Shown here one piece after another: positions 44,165 through 53,500 of a DNA stretch of 64,000 bases. Numbering within the stretch: position 1 is the first letter of the stretch; each line of letters opens with the position of its first letter. The notes under the pieces were generated by a model, which did no database searches, was not told the origin of the DNA, and was given only the letters and a program-made list of their open reading frames with translations. A program made the translations under genes and the position numbers. The stretch comes from Chloroflexota bacterium (lineage in GTDB: Bacteria; Chloroflexota; UBA6077; FW602-bin22; CADDYW01): positions 61,185 through 125,184 of the forward strand of contig CADDYW010000005.1 of NCBI GenBank assembly GCA_902810745.1, given 5' to 3'.

Positions 44165-45040
44165 TCAGATGACGATCTTGGAGATCGGTAGCTCCAGGAT
44201 GTCCTCGGCACCCCGCTTCTTCAGCTCGGGAATAAGCAGATTGATCGTACTCTTCACCGCGACCGTTTCGATGGCGTAGTAGCTCGTGCCGAACAGATGC
44301 GATACCGTCGGTGCCTTCATCGCGGGGAGAACCGAGATGATGTCCTGAAGCCGTTCCTCCGGGGCGTTCATCTTGATCAGGACCTTACCGCGCGCCGCCA
44401 GCACGCCCGCCAGAAGCGTCGTGATCTCCTCGATGTCTTGTCGCTTGCCTGGATCCTTCCAGGAGTCACAGTTCGCGATCAGTCGTGTCGACGTTTCGAG
44501 AATAGTCCCCACGATCTTGAATCCTGCCCGACGCAAGGACGAACCGGTTTCGGTCAGGTCGACGATCGCGTCCGCGAGCTCCGGGATCTTTGCCTCGGTC
44601 GCGCCGTACGAGAGCGATACTGCGACCGGGATTCCGAGCCGCTCGAAGTATCGTCGCGTGAGATTCGGGTATTCCGTGCTAATGCGCGAACCGGGTGCGA
44701 TGTCCTCGGGGCACTCGATGGGCGCGTCACCGGGTACCGCCAGCACAATGCGGGCGACCGACGAGCTTGCTCGGTTAAACCCTAGATCCATTACCTCGTG
44801 GATCTCGCTCTCAGTTTCGACGACCCAATCATGGCCGGTGATGCCCAGGTCGAAATGCCCGTGCTGAACCGCCTGCGCAATCTCTTGAGGGCGGAGAATC
44901 TTCACCTTGCCAATTCGAGGATCCGGAATCGAGGCGTTGTACTCGCGATCGCTGTTGCGACGGACCGGAAGATCTGCTTCCTCGAACAGCTTCAGGGTCA
45001 CCGCCTCCAGGCTTCCCTTGGGAAGGACGAGGTCAATCAT
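44165..45040 (-). CDS. hisG: ATP phosphoribosyltransferase, long form
   Basis: 291 aa, the long homohexameric HisG with its own C-terminal ACT-like regulatory domain (LIKMNAPEERLQDIISVLPA, TVAVKSTINLLIPEL), so no HisZ is needed and histidine feedback is expected. The catalytic domain has LVLPKGSLEAVTLKLF, DLGITGHDWV and the PRPP-binding DLTETGSSLRRAG. It starts histidine biosynthesis from ATP and PRPP. It overlaps hisI by 8 bases. Confidence 0.95.
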   Translation of the reverse strand: MIDLVLPKGSLEAVTLKLFEEADLPVRRNSDREYNASIPDPRIGKVKILRPQEIAQAVQHGHFDLGITGHDWVVETESEIHEVMDLGFNRASSSVARIVLAVPGDAPIECPEDIAPGSRISTEYPNLTRRYFERLGIPVAVSLSYGATEAKIPELADAIVDLTETGSSLRRAGFKIVGTILETSTRLIANCDSWKDPGKRQDIEEITTLLAGVLAARGKVLIKMNAPEERLQDIISVLPAMKAPTVSHLFGTSYYAIETVAVKSTINLLIPELKKRGAEDILELPISKIVI

Positions 45041-45368
45041 CGCCGATCTCCCGGAAGAAACAGCTCTGGTTTCCGGTGTGGCAGACCGGACCCGCCGGAT
45101 CGACCTCGATCAAAAGCGTATCGTCGTCACAGTCGGTCCAGATTCGCTTGACCCGCAGGACATTCCCTGATGTTTCGCCCTTCGTCCAGAGAGTTTTGCG
45201 CTCGCGGCTCCAGAAGGTCACCAGCCCCTTCTGGCGGGTCGCGGCCCACGCTTCTTCATTCATGAAGCCAACCATCAGAACCTCACGGGTCTGATGGTGC
45301 TGAATCACCGCCGGCACGAGACCGTGGAACTTCGAGAAATTGAGCTGCACCGCTTCGGCGCGGACCAT
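45033..45368 (-). CDS. hisI: Phosphoribosyl-AMP cyclohydrolase
   Basis: 111 aa, the stand-alone cyclohydrolase without the HisE domain. MVGFMNEEAWAAT, TFWSRERKTLWTKGETSGN, the metal-binding DCDDDTLLIEVDPAGPVCHT and SCFF carry the zinc and magnesium ligands. It opens the purine ring of PR-AMP. It is the first gene of a two-gene hisI-hisG unit. GAGAAGGGG lies upstream of the ATG. Confidence 0.95.
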   Translation of the reverse strand: MVRAEAVQLNFSKFHGLVPAVIQHHQTREVLMVGFMNEEAWAATRQKGLVTFWSRERKTLWTKGETSGNVLRVKRIWTDCDDDTLLIEVDPAGPVCHTGNQSCFFREIGDD

Positions 45369-45628
45369 GAGATACCCCTTCTCTTAGCGTACGCGTTGCC
45401 CTTCGGGCAAACCCAGAGGGAGATGGCAAGCCCCGGGCACCGGGCGAGTCGTGCCGAGCACCGGTTGCGCTCATCCTACTCCGATCTTTCGCCGCTGAAG
45501 CCCCCGGCACCACTCGCGAGTCAATTCCACTGCTGGTAACGACCAGTCCCTGGCATCGCGGCGGCTCCAGCGCCCTCCGATACTTCTCGGGGCCAATCGC
45601 CTGGTGACCACGTTAGCCTGACACAATA

Positions 45629-45652
45629 AAGCCTTCCAACCCTGGAAGGCTT
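45629..45652 (-). terminator. Terminator-like hairpin in the leader region before hisI
   Basis: AAGCCTTCCA and TGGAAGGCTT form a perfect 10-bp stem around a 4-base loop. On the minus strand it is followed by TTTATTGTGT, as an intrinsic terminator would be; on the plus strand no T-run follows. It lies between a minus-strand promoter-like element (45680-45709) and hisI, so it may attenuate the his genes. I saw no T-box motif and no run of His codons, so the control mechanism is open. Confidence 0.5.
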
Positions 45653-45679
45653 CATCGCACCGCCTGAACTGGTGCCCCT

Positions 45680-45709
45680 ATCCTACAGACCGATTCGGCG
45701 GATTGTCAA
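45680..45709 (-). promoter_or_regulatory. Promoter-like element facing hisI
   Basis: Minus strand TTGACA (45709-45704), 18-base spacer, TAGGAT (45685-45680). The start point at about 45673 is only 20 bases before the terminator-like hairpin. The rest of the 582-base spacer 45369-45950 shows, besides this, the hairpin and the divergent promoter, no recognisable feature. Confidence 0.45.
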
Positions 45710-45793
45710 CCCAATCCCGACCCGAATCAGCCCAGCCCCGCGGAGCCAGGAGCTCTCCGAGGATCCCGCGGTGGACGGAGCCGACGACAGGTA

Positions 45794-45822
45794 TCAACAG
45801 ACTCCGTGCTGGGTGCTACAAT
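45794..45822 (+). promoter_or_regulatory. Promoter for the oxidoreductase gene at 45951
   Basis: TCAACA (45794-45799), 17-base spacer, TACAAT (45817-45822) preceded by TGC, the extended -10 form used elsewhere in the window. Start point near 45829. Confidence 0.55.
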
Positions 45823-45950
45823 GGCCGCGGCCGGATCAGTCACACCGAGCTCCCACGCCACGCGGCCACGGAGATCCGCGATCGGATGGATGGTCTCGCC
45901 GCCGCGGGTTCCAGCTACCGACCTGATTTTTCTTGACGGAGACAGAGCAC

Positions 45951-46994
45951 GTGAACAATCAACGCATCGGAATCGGCTTCATCGGCGCGGGGGGTATTGC
46001 CCGCGAGCGCCATCTACCGGGATTAAAGAAGATCGCTGGCGTCGAGCTTGTCGCCGTCGCCAATCGGCACCGCACGTCCGCGGAGAAGATCGCTGCCGAG
46101 TATGGCTTCGCTCACGTCTGTGATGACTGGCGGGACGTCATCGCACGCGACGACGTCGACGCTATCTTCATCGCAGCCCCGCCGTATCTGCATAAGGACG
46201 CGACCCTGGCTGGTCTCGCGGCGGGCAAGCACGTCTTCTGCCAGGCACGCATGGCGAGAAACTACGCCGAGGCGCGTGAGATGTACGAAGCGGCGCGGAA
46301 CAGCGACCGTGTGACCATGCTCTGCCCGCCACCACACGCCATGCGGGGCGATTATCTCGTCAAGAAGCTTCTCAAGGACGGATACCTCGGTCAGCTCCGG
46401 GAGATCCACGTCCACAGCATGACGTCGAGCTTCGTCGATCCCTCCACGCCGCTGCACTGGCGCCAGGATTCCTTCATCTCTGGCTACAATACCCTCAATC
46501 TGGGGATGATCGTCGAGGTACTGCACCGCTGGATCGGCTACTTTCGTGATGTCACCGCCCTGGCAGCCTATCACACGCCACGGCGTCCAAAACCGGGCTC
46601 GGTTCAGGACGTCGCCGTCGATATTGCCGATAGCCTCGGAATCGTGGCGAGCACCCGGACCGGTGCGCTCGCCGTTTTCCACTTCTCCGGCGCGGTCCAC
46701 TTTGGAGGCGAGAACCGCATCGAGCTGTATGGCAGTGAAGGCACACTGATCTACCAGGTATCGACACATCAGATTCAGGGCGCCCGCGCGGGCGAGTCCA
46801 CGCTGCATCCGATCGAGATACCAGGTGAGCTCGTTCGGGAATGGCGCGCCGAGGCCGACTTCATCGATGCGATCCGAACCGGCTCGCCGGTCTCACCAGA
46901 CTTTGAAGAAGGCTTGCGTTACGTCGAGTTTACCGAGGCCGTCTACCGATCTGCTCGATCCGGTGCGAAGGTGTCGCTGCCGCTTGAGCCGTAA
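45951..46994 (+). CDS. Gfo/Idh/MocA family oxidoreductase
   Basis: 347 aa from GTG 45951 (GGAG about 10 bases upstream; TTG 45933 is an alternative). IGIGFIGAGGIARERHLPG is the NAD(P) site. Where most relatives have EKP, this one has QAR (HVFCQARMARNYAEA), so the usual catalytic lysine of the EKP motif is missing. The second domain has HSMTSSFVDPS, YNTLNLGMIVEVLHRWIG and FGGENRIELYGSEGTL. The reaction is not predictable. It is distinct from the homologue at 40016-41014. Confidence 0.82.
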   Translation: MNNQRIGIGFIGAGGIARERHLPGLKKIAGVELVAVANRHRTSAEKIAAEYGFAHVCDDWRDVIARDDVDAIFIAAPPYLHKDATLAGLAAGKHVFCQARMARNYAEAREMYEAARNSDRVTMLCPPPHAMRGDYLVKKLLKDGYLGQLREIHVHSMTSSFVDPSTPLHWRQDSFISGYNTLNLGMIVEVLHRWIGYFRDVTALAAYHTPRRPKPGSVQDVAVDIADSLGIVASTRTGALAVFHFSGAVHFGGENRIELYGSEGTLIYQVSTHQIQGARAGESTLHPIEIPGELVREWRAEADFIDAIRTGSPVSPDFEEGLRYVEFTEAVYRSARSGAKVSLPLEP

Positions 46995-47385
46995 AAGGCG
47001 AAACGTACCACGAAACGTGTACAGCGCAAGGCATCGGGCGTAAAGGCGCAGCGCGGGGCGGCAGGCGGCACGTGCCGCGGCCTCCGTCGCCTGGGACCAG
47101 ACGAGCGCTTGTGCCGTGAGCGGCCCACGGGCAATACAGGTTCCGAGCGAAGCGTGGTGGCCGGCCACCCCGAAAGGAAGCGAGGGGCTTCCTGGTTTGC
47201 CGCGGCCAATACAAGATTCCACGCTCGCGCTCGGAATGACCGATACCGCGAGTCGGCGAGTCACCGCTCGCCATCGGCGTGCTCGCCCGCACGGTACGTT
47301 CCACGATTTGCGCTCCACCTTCGTCATTTCGCGCCCGGGCATACCATTTGCAGCGTCCCAACGATTCGCTGCCGAGGATACTCAT
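46995..47385. other. Gene-free spacer between the oxidoreductase and citrate synthase
   Basis: 391 bases with no supported gene. It begins with an A/CG-rich stretch (AAAAGGCGAAACGTACC) resembling spacer sequence at 9400-9445 and 53785-53815, and contains CGCTCGCGCTCGGAATGACC and GGCGGCAGGCGGCACGTGCCG, which look like degenerate dispersed-repeat material. The final 20 bases hold the citrate synthase ribosome binding site. No promoter stands out. Confidence 0.4.
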
Positions 47386-48513
47386 ATGGCTATGCCCACG
47401 GCCGCGGGGCTCGAAGACGTCGTCGTCGGCCCCACTGCCATCTCCGATGTGAACGGCCAGATCGGCCAGCTGATCTACCGGGGATATGACATCCGCGATC
47501 TTGCGAGAGAGTCGACCTTCGAGGAGGTCGTCTGGCTCCTCTGGCACGGCGAGCTGCCTTCGGCGAAGGAGCTGGGTGATTTCCAGCGCGAGCTCGCCGC
47601 GGAGCGCCCCCTGCCCGACGACGTGGCTACCCTGATCGATCAGCTGGCAGCCAGGGCGGCACCTCCGATGACGATGCTTCGCCTCGCGACATCGCTGCTC
47701 GAGGTCGAGGACCGGGGCGTTCGAGGGATCGCTCCCGAGGAGGAGCTTCGAGCCTCGCTGCACCTCGTCGCCCGTTTTCCAACGATCGTCGCGCGCTTTC
47801 ACCGACGTCGCCAGGGGCTCGCACCGGTTACACCCCCGGCGGATACTGATACGGCGACCGCCTTTCTCACGATGCTCCACGGCGCACCGCCTGATCCAGC
47901 CGATAGCCGCGACTTCGATACGCTGCTCATTCTTCACGCCGACCATGAATTCAATGCCTCGACGTTCGCCGCCCGAGTGATCGCCGCGACGCTGGCGAAC
48001 GTGTTTGCCGCCGTGGATGGCGCCATTGCCGCCCTCAGCGGCCCCTTGCACGGAGGCGCCAACGAGCGCGTGATGGCGATGCTCGAGGCAATCGGAACGC
48101 CCGATCGCGCCGAGGCGTATGTGCAGCAGATCCTTGCCCAGCGGCAGCGTGTCATGGGATTCGGACATCGGGTGTACAAGGTCGAGGATCCGCGGGCAAC
48201 CGTGTTGCGCCAGATCTGTCGGCAGCTCGGACAGCGCAAGCACGACAGCCGCTGGTACGACATCGCCGAACGGGTCGCCGAGGCCGTCTGGAACGCCAAG
48301 CACCTGTTCCCGAACGTGGACTTCTTTTCAGCACCCGTGCAGTACATGCTCGGCATTCCAATCGACCTCTTCACGGTCGTCTTCGCGATCAGCCGGGTAT
48401 CGGGCTGGACCGCGCACGTGATGGAGCAGCACGCGAACAATCGCCTGATTCGACCGCGAGGAGCCTACGTCGGTCCGGCCCCACGACCGTATGTCCCGCT
48501 CTCGGCGCGCTGA
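47386..48513 (+). CDS. gltA: Citrate synthase (type II short form, citrate/2-methylcitrate synthase family)
   Basis: 375 aa from ATG 47386 with GAGGA 7 bases upstream. Active-site residues are in HADHEFNAS, the oxaloacetate His in SGPLHGGANERV, MGFGHRVYK and the catalytic Asp region NVDFFSAPV. It condenses acetyl-CoA with oxaloacetate. 2-methylcitrate synthase shares the fold; no propionate gene is nearby, so citrate synthase is preferred. It stands alone, followed by a 280-base spacer with no clear feature. Confidence 0.92.
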   Translation: MAMPTAAGLEDVVVGPTAISDVNGQIGQLIYRGYDIRDLARESTFEEVVWLLWHGELPSAKELGDFQRELAAERPLPDDVATLIDQLAARAAPPMTMLRLATSLLEVEDRGVRGIAPEEELRASLHLVARFPTIVARFHRRRQGLAPVTPPADTDTATAFLTMLHGAPPDPADSRDFDTLLILHADHEFNASTFAARVIAATLANVFAAVDGAIAALSGPLHGGANERVMAMLEAIGTPDRAEAYVQQILAQRQRVMGFGHRVYKVEDPRATVLRQICRQLGQRKHDSRWYDIAERVAEAVWNAKHLFPNVDFFSAPVQYMLGIPIDLFTVVFAISRVSGWTAHVMEQHANNRLIRPRGAYVGPAPRPYVPLSAR

Positions 48514-48793
48514 CCGGAGCCCACCCGAGAGCCCGACAAGGGCGAAACACCCGGTTGGCCACGGCCGATCGCATCACCTCGGATCGTATCCCTCCCGCCT
48601 GATCTAGCCGGTCACGGTCGTGTGCGTTACACTTGCTCCGGTCGCGTCGGCGGTGCGGCCGCACGGGCGGGGTGCCTGCCGGGGCATTCGAGTGCCCGTG
48701 GTAGCGGGGGATGGGTGGTCCTGGCGCTCGCACTCTGCCGGATTGACTGGCCACTCCGCGCGACGCCGTTCAGCCACTGTGAGGGGGTCAACG

Positions 48794-49576
48794 ATGGAAG
48801 AATTCACCGACACCGTCGCGGTTGTGACTGGCGGAGCCTCTGGTATCGGCCGTGCAACCGCGCGGGCTCTCGGTCGCGAGGGTGCGCACGTCGTGGTCGT
48901 CGACCGAGATCGAGATCGCGCAATCGATACTGTTCGCGAGCTTCCGCAGGCGAGCGCAGTCGTGGGAGACATCGTCCAGGAGGAGACGCGCGACTCGGTC
49001 GTGTCGGCCGCGAGCGCCGTGGGCAAACCCGTGCGTTACCTGATCAACTGCGCCGCTAGCTTTCTATCCAAGGCAGAGGATGCAACCCCCGACGATTGGG
49101 ATCTCAGTCTCGGCGTGAACGTGAAGGGAACGGCACTCATGGCATCGGCGATCATTCCGCTGATCCGCGCAGCCGGTGGAGGCGCAATCGTCAATGTCGC
49201 CTCGATCTCCGGCTACGTCGCCCAGCCAAATCGCTGGACCTACAATGCGACCAAGGGGGCCATCCTGGCACTCACGCGCTGCCAGGCGCTGGACCTCGCC
49301 CGCGATAACATTCGGGTCAACAGCGTAAGCCCGGGCACGATCTGGACGGCCGAGCTGGACCGCATGGCTGGCGGTGACCGGGCCCGTTGGGAGCCCGTCT
49401 TCGCGCCGCACCACATGCTCAACCGCGTCGGAGAGCCCGAGGAGGTAGCGTCGGCAATCGTCTTTCTGTGCAGCCGGGCTGCCAGCTTTATTACTGGCAC
49501 CGACCTCCGCGTCGACGGTGGTTACACGGCGATGGGCCACGACGGGCCCAACGCTGGAATCAAATACGCACGCTAG
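48794..49576 (+). CDS. Short-chain dehydrogenase/reductase
   Basis: 260 aa from ATG 48794 (GAGGGGG 7 bases upstream; a longer reading from 48620 lacks family likeness). TGGASGIGRATARAL binds the cofactor, VVVDRDRDR suggests NAD(H) by its Asp, NVASISG holds the catalytic Ser and YNATKGA the Tyr-Lys pair; the end has ITGTDLRVDGGYTA. Substrate unknown. Confidence 0.9.
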   Translation: MEEFTDTVAVVTGGASGIGRATARALGREGAHVVVVDRDRDRAIDTVRELPQASAVVGDIVQEETRDSVVSAASAVGKPVRYLINCAASFLSKAEDATPDDWDLSLGVNVKGTALMASAIIPLIRAAGGGAIVNVASISGYVAQPNRWTYNATKGAILALTRCQALDLARDNIRVNSVSPGTIWTAELDRMAGGDRARWEPVFAPHHMLNRVGEPEEVASAIVFLCSRAASFITGTDLRVDGGYTAMGHDGPNAGIKYAR

Positions 49577-49622
49577 CAGTCAGAGCAGGTCACGGCCTGG
49601 TGCACGGCAGAACGTGCCTGGC

Positions 49623-49877
49623 TCACGACCACCGGTGGTGCAGTCGCCGGGCGTGGTCGAGCATCTCTCCACGCGTCTCGAACTCGGCGCCGCACCCTGG
49701 GCAGGTGTAGCGACTCAGGCGGTGGTGCGCTTCCCGGAAGTGCTCCTCGAATGGCTTGCGTGTTGCGAACGTTGCCCCACAGATTGGGCACCGCCGAACC
49801 TGTTTCTGATCTGTCAGCTCATTCGCCTCGTCGAACTGAATCTGAAGCTCGCGCCCCTGCCACTCGACCGAGATCAC
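49623..49877 (-). CDS. Small protein with two C2H2 zinc-finger motifs
   Basis: 84 aa from GTG 49877; the frame is open up to GTG 50012. Two fingers are plain: RCPICGATFATRKPFEEHF with REAHH, and YTCPGCGAEFETRGEMLDHA with RRLHH, each C-x2-C-x12-H-x4-H. The N-terminal part VISVEWQGRELQIQFDEANE is a short beta segment. C2H2 fingers are rare in bacteria. It could bind nucleic acid or protein. A TATACT at 49981-49976 (minus strand) may be its -10, which favours the short form. An open frame on the opposite strand is judged a shadow because its composition lacks any motif. Confidence 0.6.
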   Translation of the reverse strand: MISVEWQGRELQIQFDEANELTDQKQVRRCPICGATFATRKPFEEHFREAHHRLSRYTCPGCGAEFETRGEMLDHARRLHHRWS

Positions 49878-50039
49878 CTGACGTCGCGTGACCAGGCCGG
49901 CGCGATTGTGCTCTGGTCGGCAGAATTCGGACCACGGAGAGCACGGAGAATGATCGAGCGGTGGTGTGAAGAAGGAGTATAATCGGCAGGGGTAGCCTTC
50001 TCTCGTTACCACTCAGAAGAGACCTGGAGACGCTAGCTG

Positions 50040-50525
50040 TTGAGCTGGACCTCCTCGAGGCATCGGCCCGCCTTCCCGGGGCGGGATTCCAACTGGCGTG
50101 GTCGACACGAGTTTCTGCGTGATCTGCCGGATCGTGTCCGCGAGCACCTCCCGCCGGAGCTACGCGATTTCAGTACGCGGAATCGCGGCGGCCTGGTCCA
50201 GATCTATTACCACGATCCCGGCACCCACTTCGAGGCGTGGTTCCACTGGCGAACGAGTCGTCTCGAGCTCGGGCTGCACTTCGAGAAGACGTCCAGGGAG
50301 AACGAGCGCCTGTTCTCTGCCTTCGACCGTCGCATCGTCGAGATCAAGTGCGAGCTCGGCGAATCGATCGAACTGGAGCGCTGGGAGAAGGGCTGGGTAC
50401 GCATCTACGAAACGTGGCCCTGCGACCACATCGATCACGACTTCCAGGAGCGCATGGCCAGGCGTCTTGCTCGTATCATCACTATTCTCGAGCCGATTCT
50501 CGAAGAGCAGTCCGAAGGAGGGTGA
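50040..50525 (+). CDS. Conserved-looking hypothetical protein
   Basis: 161 aa from TTG 50040 with GGAG about 11 bases upstream. Recognisable features: VQIYYHDPGTHFEAWFHW, LELGLHFEKTSRENERLFSAF, WEKGWVRIYETWP and a C-terminal helix RMARRLARIITILEPILEEQ. No signal peptide or membrane segment. I do not know the family. A TATAAT at 49978-49983 could be its -10 but lacks a -35. It converges with the SHMT-GcvT gene, 5 bases apart. Confidence 0.65.
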   Translation: MSWTSSRHRPAFPGRDSNWRGRHEFLRDLPDRVREHLPPELRDFSTRNRGGLVQIYYHDPGTHFEAWFHWRTSRLELGLHFEKTSRENERLFSAFDRRIVEIKCELGESIELERWEKGWVRIYETWPCDHIDHDFQERMARRLARIITILEPILEEQSEGG

Positions 50526-50530
50526 TATCT

Positions 50531-53500
50531 CTACTTCGGAAACCGGGTGAGAATCTCTACCGTCGCAACCGGGAACGTGTGCTCGCCAATCTCGAGTCGA
50601 TCGCCCACGGTTCCCACGCTCCCGGCGCCAACCAGAATACTCAGCTGTGATCCCACGGTCACTGCCTTGCTCGCAGCGTAGGCAAGCCCGATCGGTAGGG
50701 ACTCGAAGCGCGGCTCGCTCGTCACATAGCCGACACAGGTACCGGAAGGATCGAGCAACGGATCGCCCGAGCGCGGCAGGGCGACGACCGGAGCGACAAC
50801 CTGGAAGCGCGCGATCTCGCGCGTGACCGGGTACGGCTGCGCCAGCAACGCCGCGCGGCCAACGAAGAACGGCTTATGCAGCTTCACGAGCTCTCCGTAG
50901 CCGGCCTGAACTGGCGACACGTTGAGAGGACCGTCGATCTCGTGGCCGTCCCAGGGTAGGCCTGCCGCGACACCCGCCGCCCGATAGGCTTCCCAGCCAA
51001 CCGGCCGGGCACCGTACTCGGCGCCCCGTGCAAGGAGTGCATCCCAGAGCACACCCGCCTGATCGACCGGCACGAACAGCTCGTACCCGTGCACTTCGCC
51101 GGTGTGCCCGGTGCGCGCGACCATCGCGCTGGTGCCCGCCAGACGAATGAAGGCGAGTGTGAACCGCCGAAGGCGACCAACCGCTCGCCGGTCCTCGGCG
51201 GTATCCGCCAGGGCGCGGAGAATCGCCGGTGCGTTGGGTCCGGCCAGCCCGAGAACGACGCGACCGTCCACCCCCGGGGCGTTCCTCAGGTCGCGCAGCG
51301 TCACGCTGGTCAGGAGCGAGCGCTCCGGTACGTCCTGGTCCAGGAGACAGCGGCCAGCGAGTGCTTCCTCGAGCCAGTATCGCACCTGGAACGCACGGAA
51401 CGGCGTTGTCGTCAGCCAGTAGCGATCATCCTCGACCCGGTAGAGGAGCGCATCGCCCAGCAGCTCTCCACGCGGATCGAGCAGGAAGGTGTACTGGGCC
51501 GCGTGGCGGGCAAGAAAGGCAACGTCATTTGTCGTGACCAGATCCAGAACGCGGCCCGCGTCCGGTCCACGGAGATCGAGAATACCCAGCGCGGTTTCGT
51601 CAATCACCCCGGCCGTCTCGTGCAGCGCCTTCAGCTCGGCTTCAGCATCGCCGTATGAGAGCGGCATGGTCCAGCCCGCCGGAGCCGTGGTCCCTGCTGC
51701 TGGATGACGGGAACCAAGGGGCGACGCCGGGGCCGTCGGAGCAGCAGGAAAGGTACAGATCGGGCGCGGTACCGGCCGTGGTGCGGTCGCGGCGAGAGAG
51801 CGCTGTCCGACAAAGTACGGCTTATCGAGTCGAGGCGCGCCGGGTCCGAGCGCGATGGCCTGTCGCAAGGCGAGGACCTCCTGCTCCGAAAGCTCCGATG
51901 CGTCGCCGACGGCCGAGATGGCGACCGGCCCATCGATCTTCGCGTGCTGGTCGGCGGGGTCGAAGAGCACCAGGCCATTCGAAAGGTTCTCCAACCACCA
52001 GACGATCTCGTGGTAGCGATCGGCTTCGACGGCGCACACGAAGTGATCCATCCGGAACTGGTCGGCGGGACGACGCAGCACGGTCATTCTTCCAATGGAT
52101 CGGCCGGTCGCGTCGAAGATGGCTGCACCTGTCGCCTGGCCCGCGTCTAACGGCCAGATCTCACCAGACGTGGCTTCGTCGAGGAACTGTCGCGCCCGCC
52201 GGCCTTTGAGCCTCAGCAGACAATAGCCGTCAAGCGTGGCTGGCGATGGGCAGTAGGCGCGCGGCCAGCCAGCGGGCTCCTTTGGACCGACAGCGCGGCG
52301 CTCGATCAGCTCGGCAACCGCGGATTGGGCCTGCCGCAGCACCTCCGGGCGAATCTTGCCCCGTGCGCTCGCCTCTCCGTGATCGAAATAGGTGAACGTC
52401 TCGATGCCGAACAGGACATCGGCGATGATGTTGCCCAGTGCACGCGCATCGTCCGGGGTGAGGCCACGCTGCGTGATCCACGGCGTCCCGAGTCTGATCC
52501 CGCTCGGATGGGTCGCGCTCGTATCGCCCGCGATCGTGTTCTTGTTGCAGACGATGCCACTCAGATCCAGGATGCGCGCCGCGACCTCGCCGTTGAGCGG
52601 GACGCCGCTCTTCTGCGGAATAGCCTTCACGTCGACCAGCAGCAGGTGAGTGTTCGTTCCACCGTAGGCAAGCGTGAGCCCACGCCTGGTCAGTGCCTCG
52701 CCAAGTGCCTGCGCATTCGCGACGATCGTGCGTTGCAGCTCGAGAAACTGCGGCTGCTCTGCGATCTTGAACGCCACCGCGAGAGCCAGGATCGTGTTCA
52801 GATGTGGACCACCCTGGAGCCCGGGAAACACCGATCGGTCGATGCGTCGCGCGATCGATTCGTTTGTCGTCAGAATCACCGCGGCACGCGGACCGATCAG
52901 CGTCTTGTGCGTGGTAAATGTCGTGACGTCGGCCACGCCGACCGGATTCGGAAAGAGGCCCGCGACGACGAGTCCAGCCGGGTGAGAGACATCGGCCAGC
53001 AAATAGGCCCTGCGCGGCAGACTATCGCAGATCTTTCGAAGCCGGACGAAGTCGATATCCCACGGGTAGGCCGACGCCCCCGAGACGATCATGCGGGGAT
53101 TATGCTCGTGCGCCAGCCGCTCGACCTCGTCGTAGTCGATGCGGCCAGTCCGCGGATCGACACCGTAGGGGATGACCTTGAAGAGCTTTCCCGAGAGGTT
53201 CACCGGGCTGCCGTGGCTGAGGTGTCCGCCGTGAGCCAGATTCATTCCGAGGATCGTGTCGCCCGGCTGCAAGAGGGCGAGGTACACCGCGCTGTTCGCG
53301 TTCGCGCCCGACCAGGATTGAACGTTGGCCTGGATCTGCTCGGGGCCAATCTGAGCGGGATTGTGAGCGTAACGGTTTGGTGCAAACAAACGACGAACAC
53401 GGCTCTGGGCAAGCGCTTCGATCAGATCCGCGAACTCCGTCCCCTTGTAGTACCGTCGGTCGCCGTAGCGGTGGAAATAGGCGAGCTGGTAAGGAATATC

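Noticed and set aside
45369..45660. T-box or histidine leader peptide before hisI
   Set aside because: No AGGGTGGNACCGCG-type sequence and no His codon run could be found.
49518..49982. Plus-strand frame overlapping the C2H2 protein gene
   Set aside because: It has no recognisable motif, whereas the minus strand shows two complete zinc-finger motifs.
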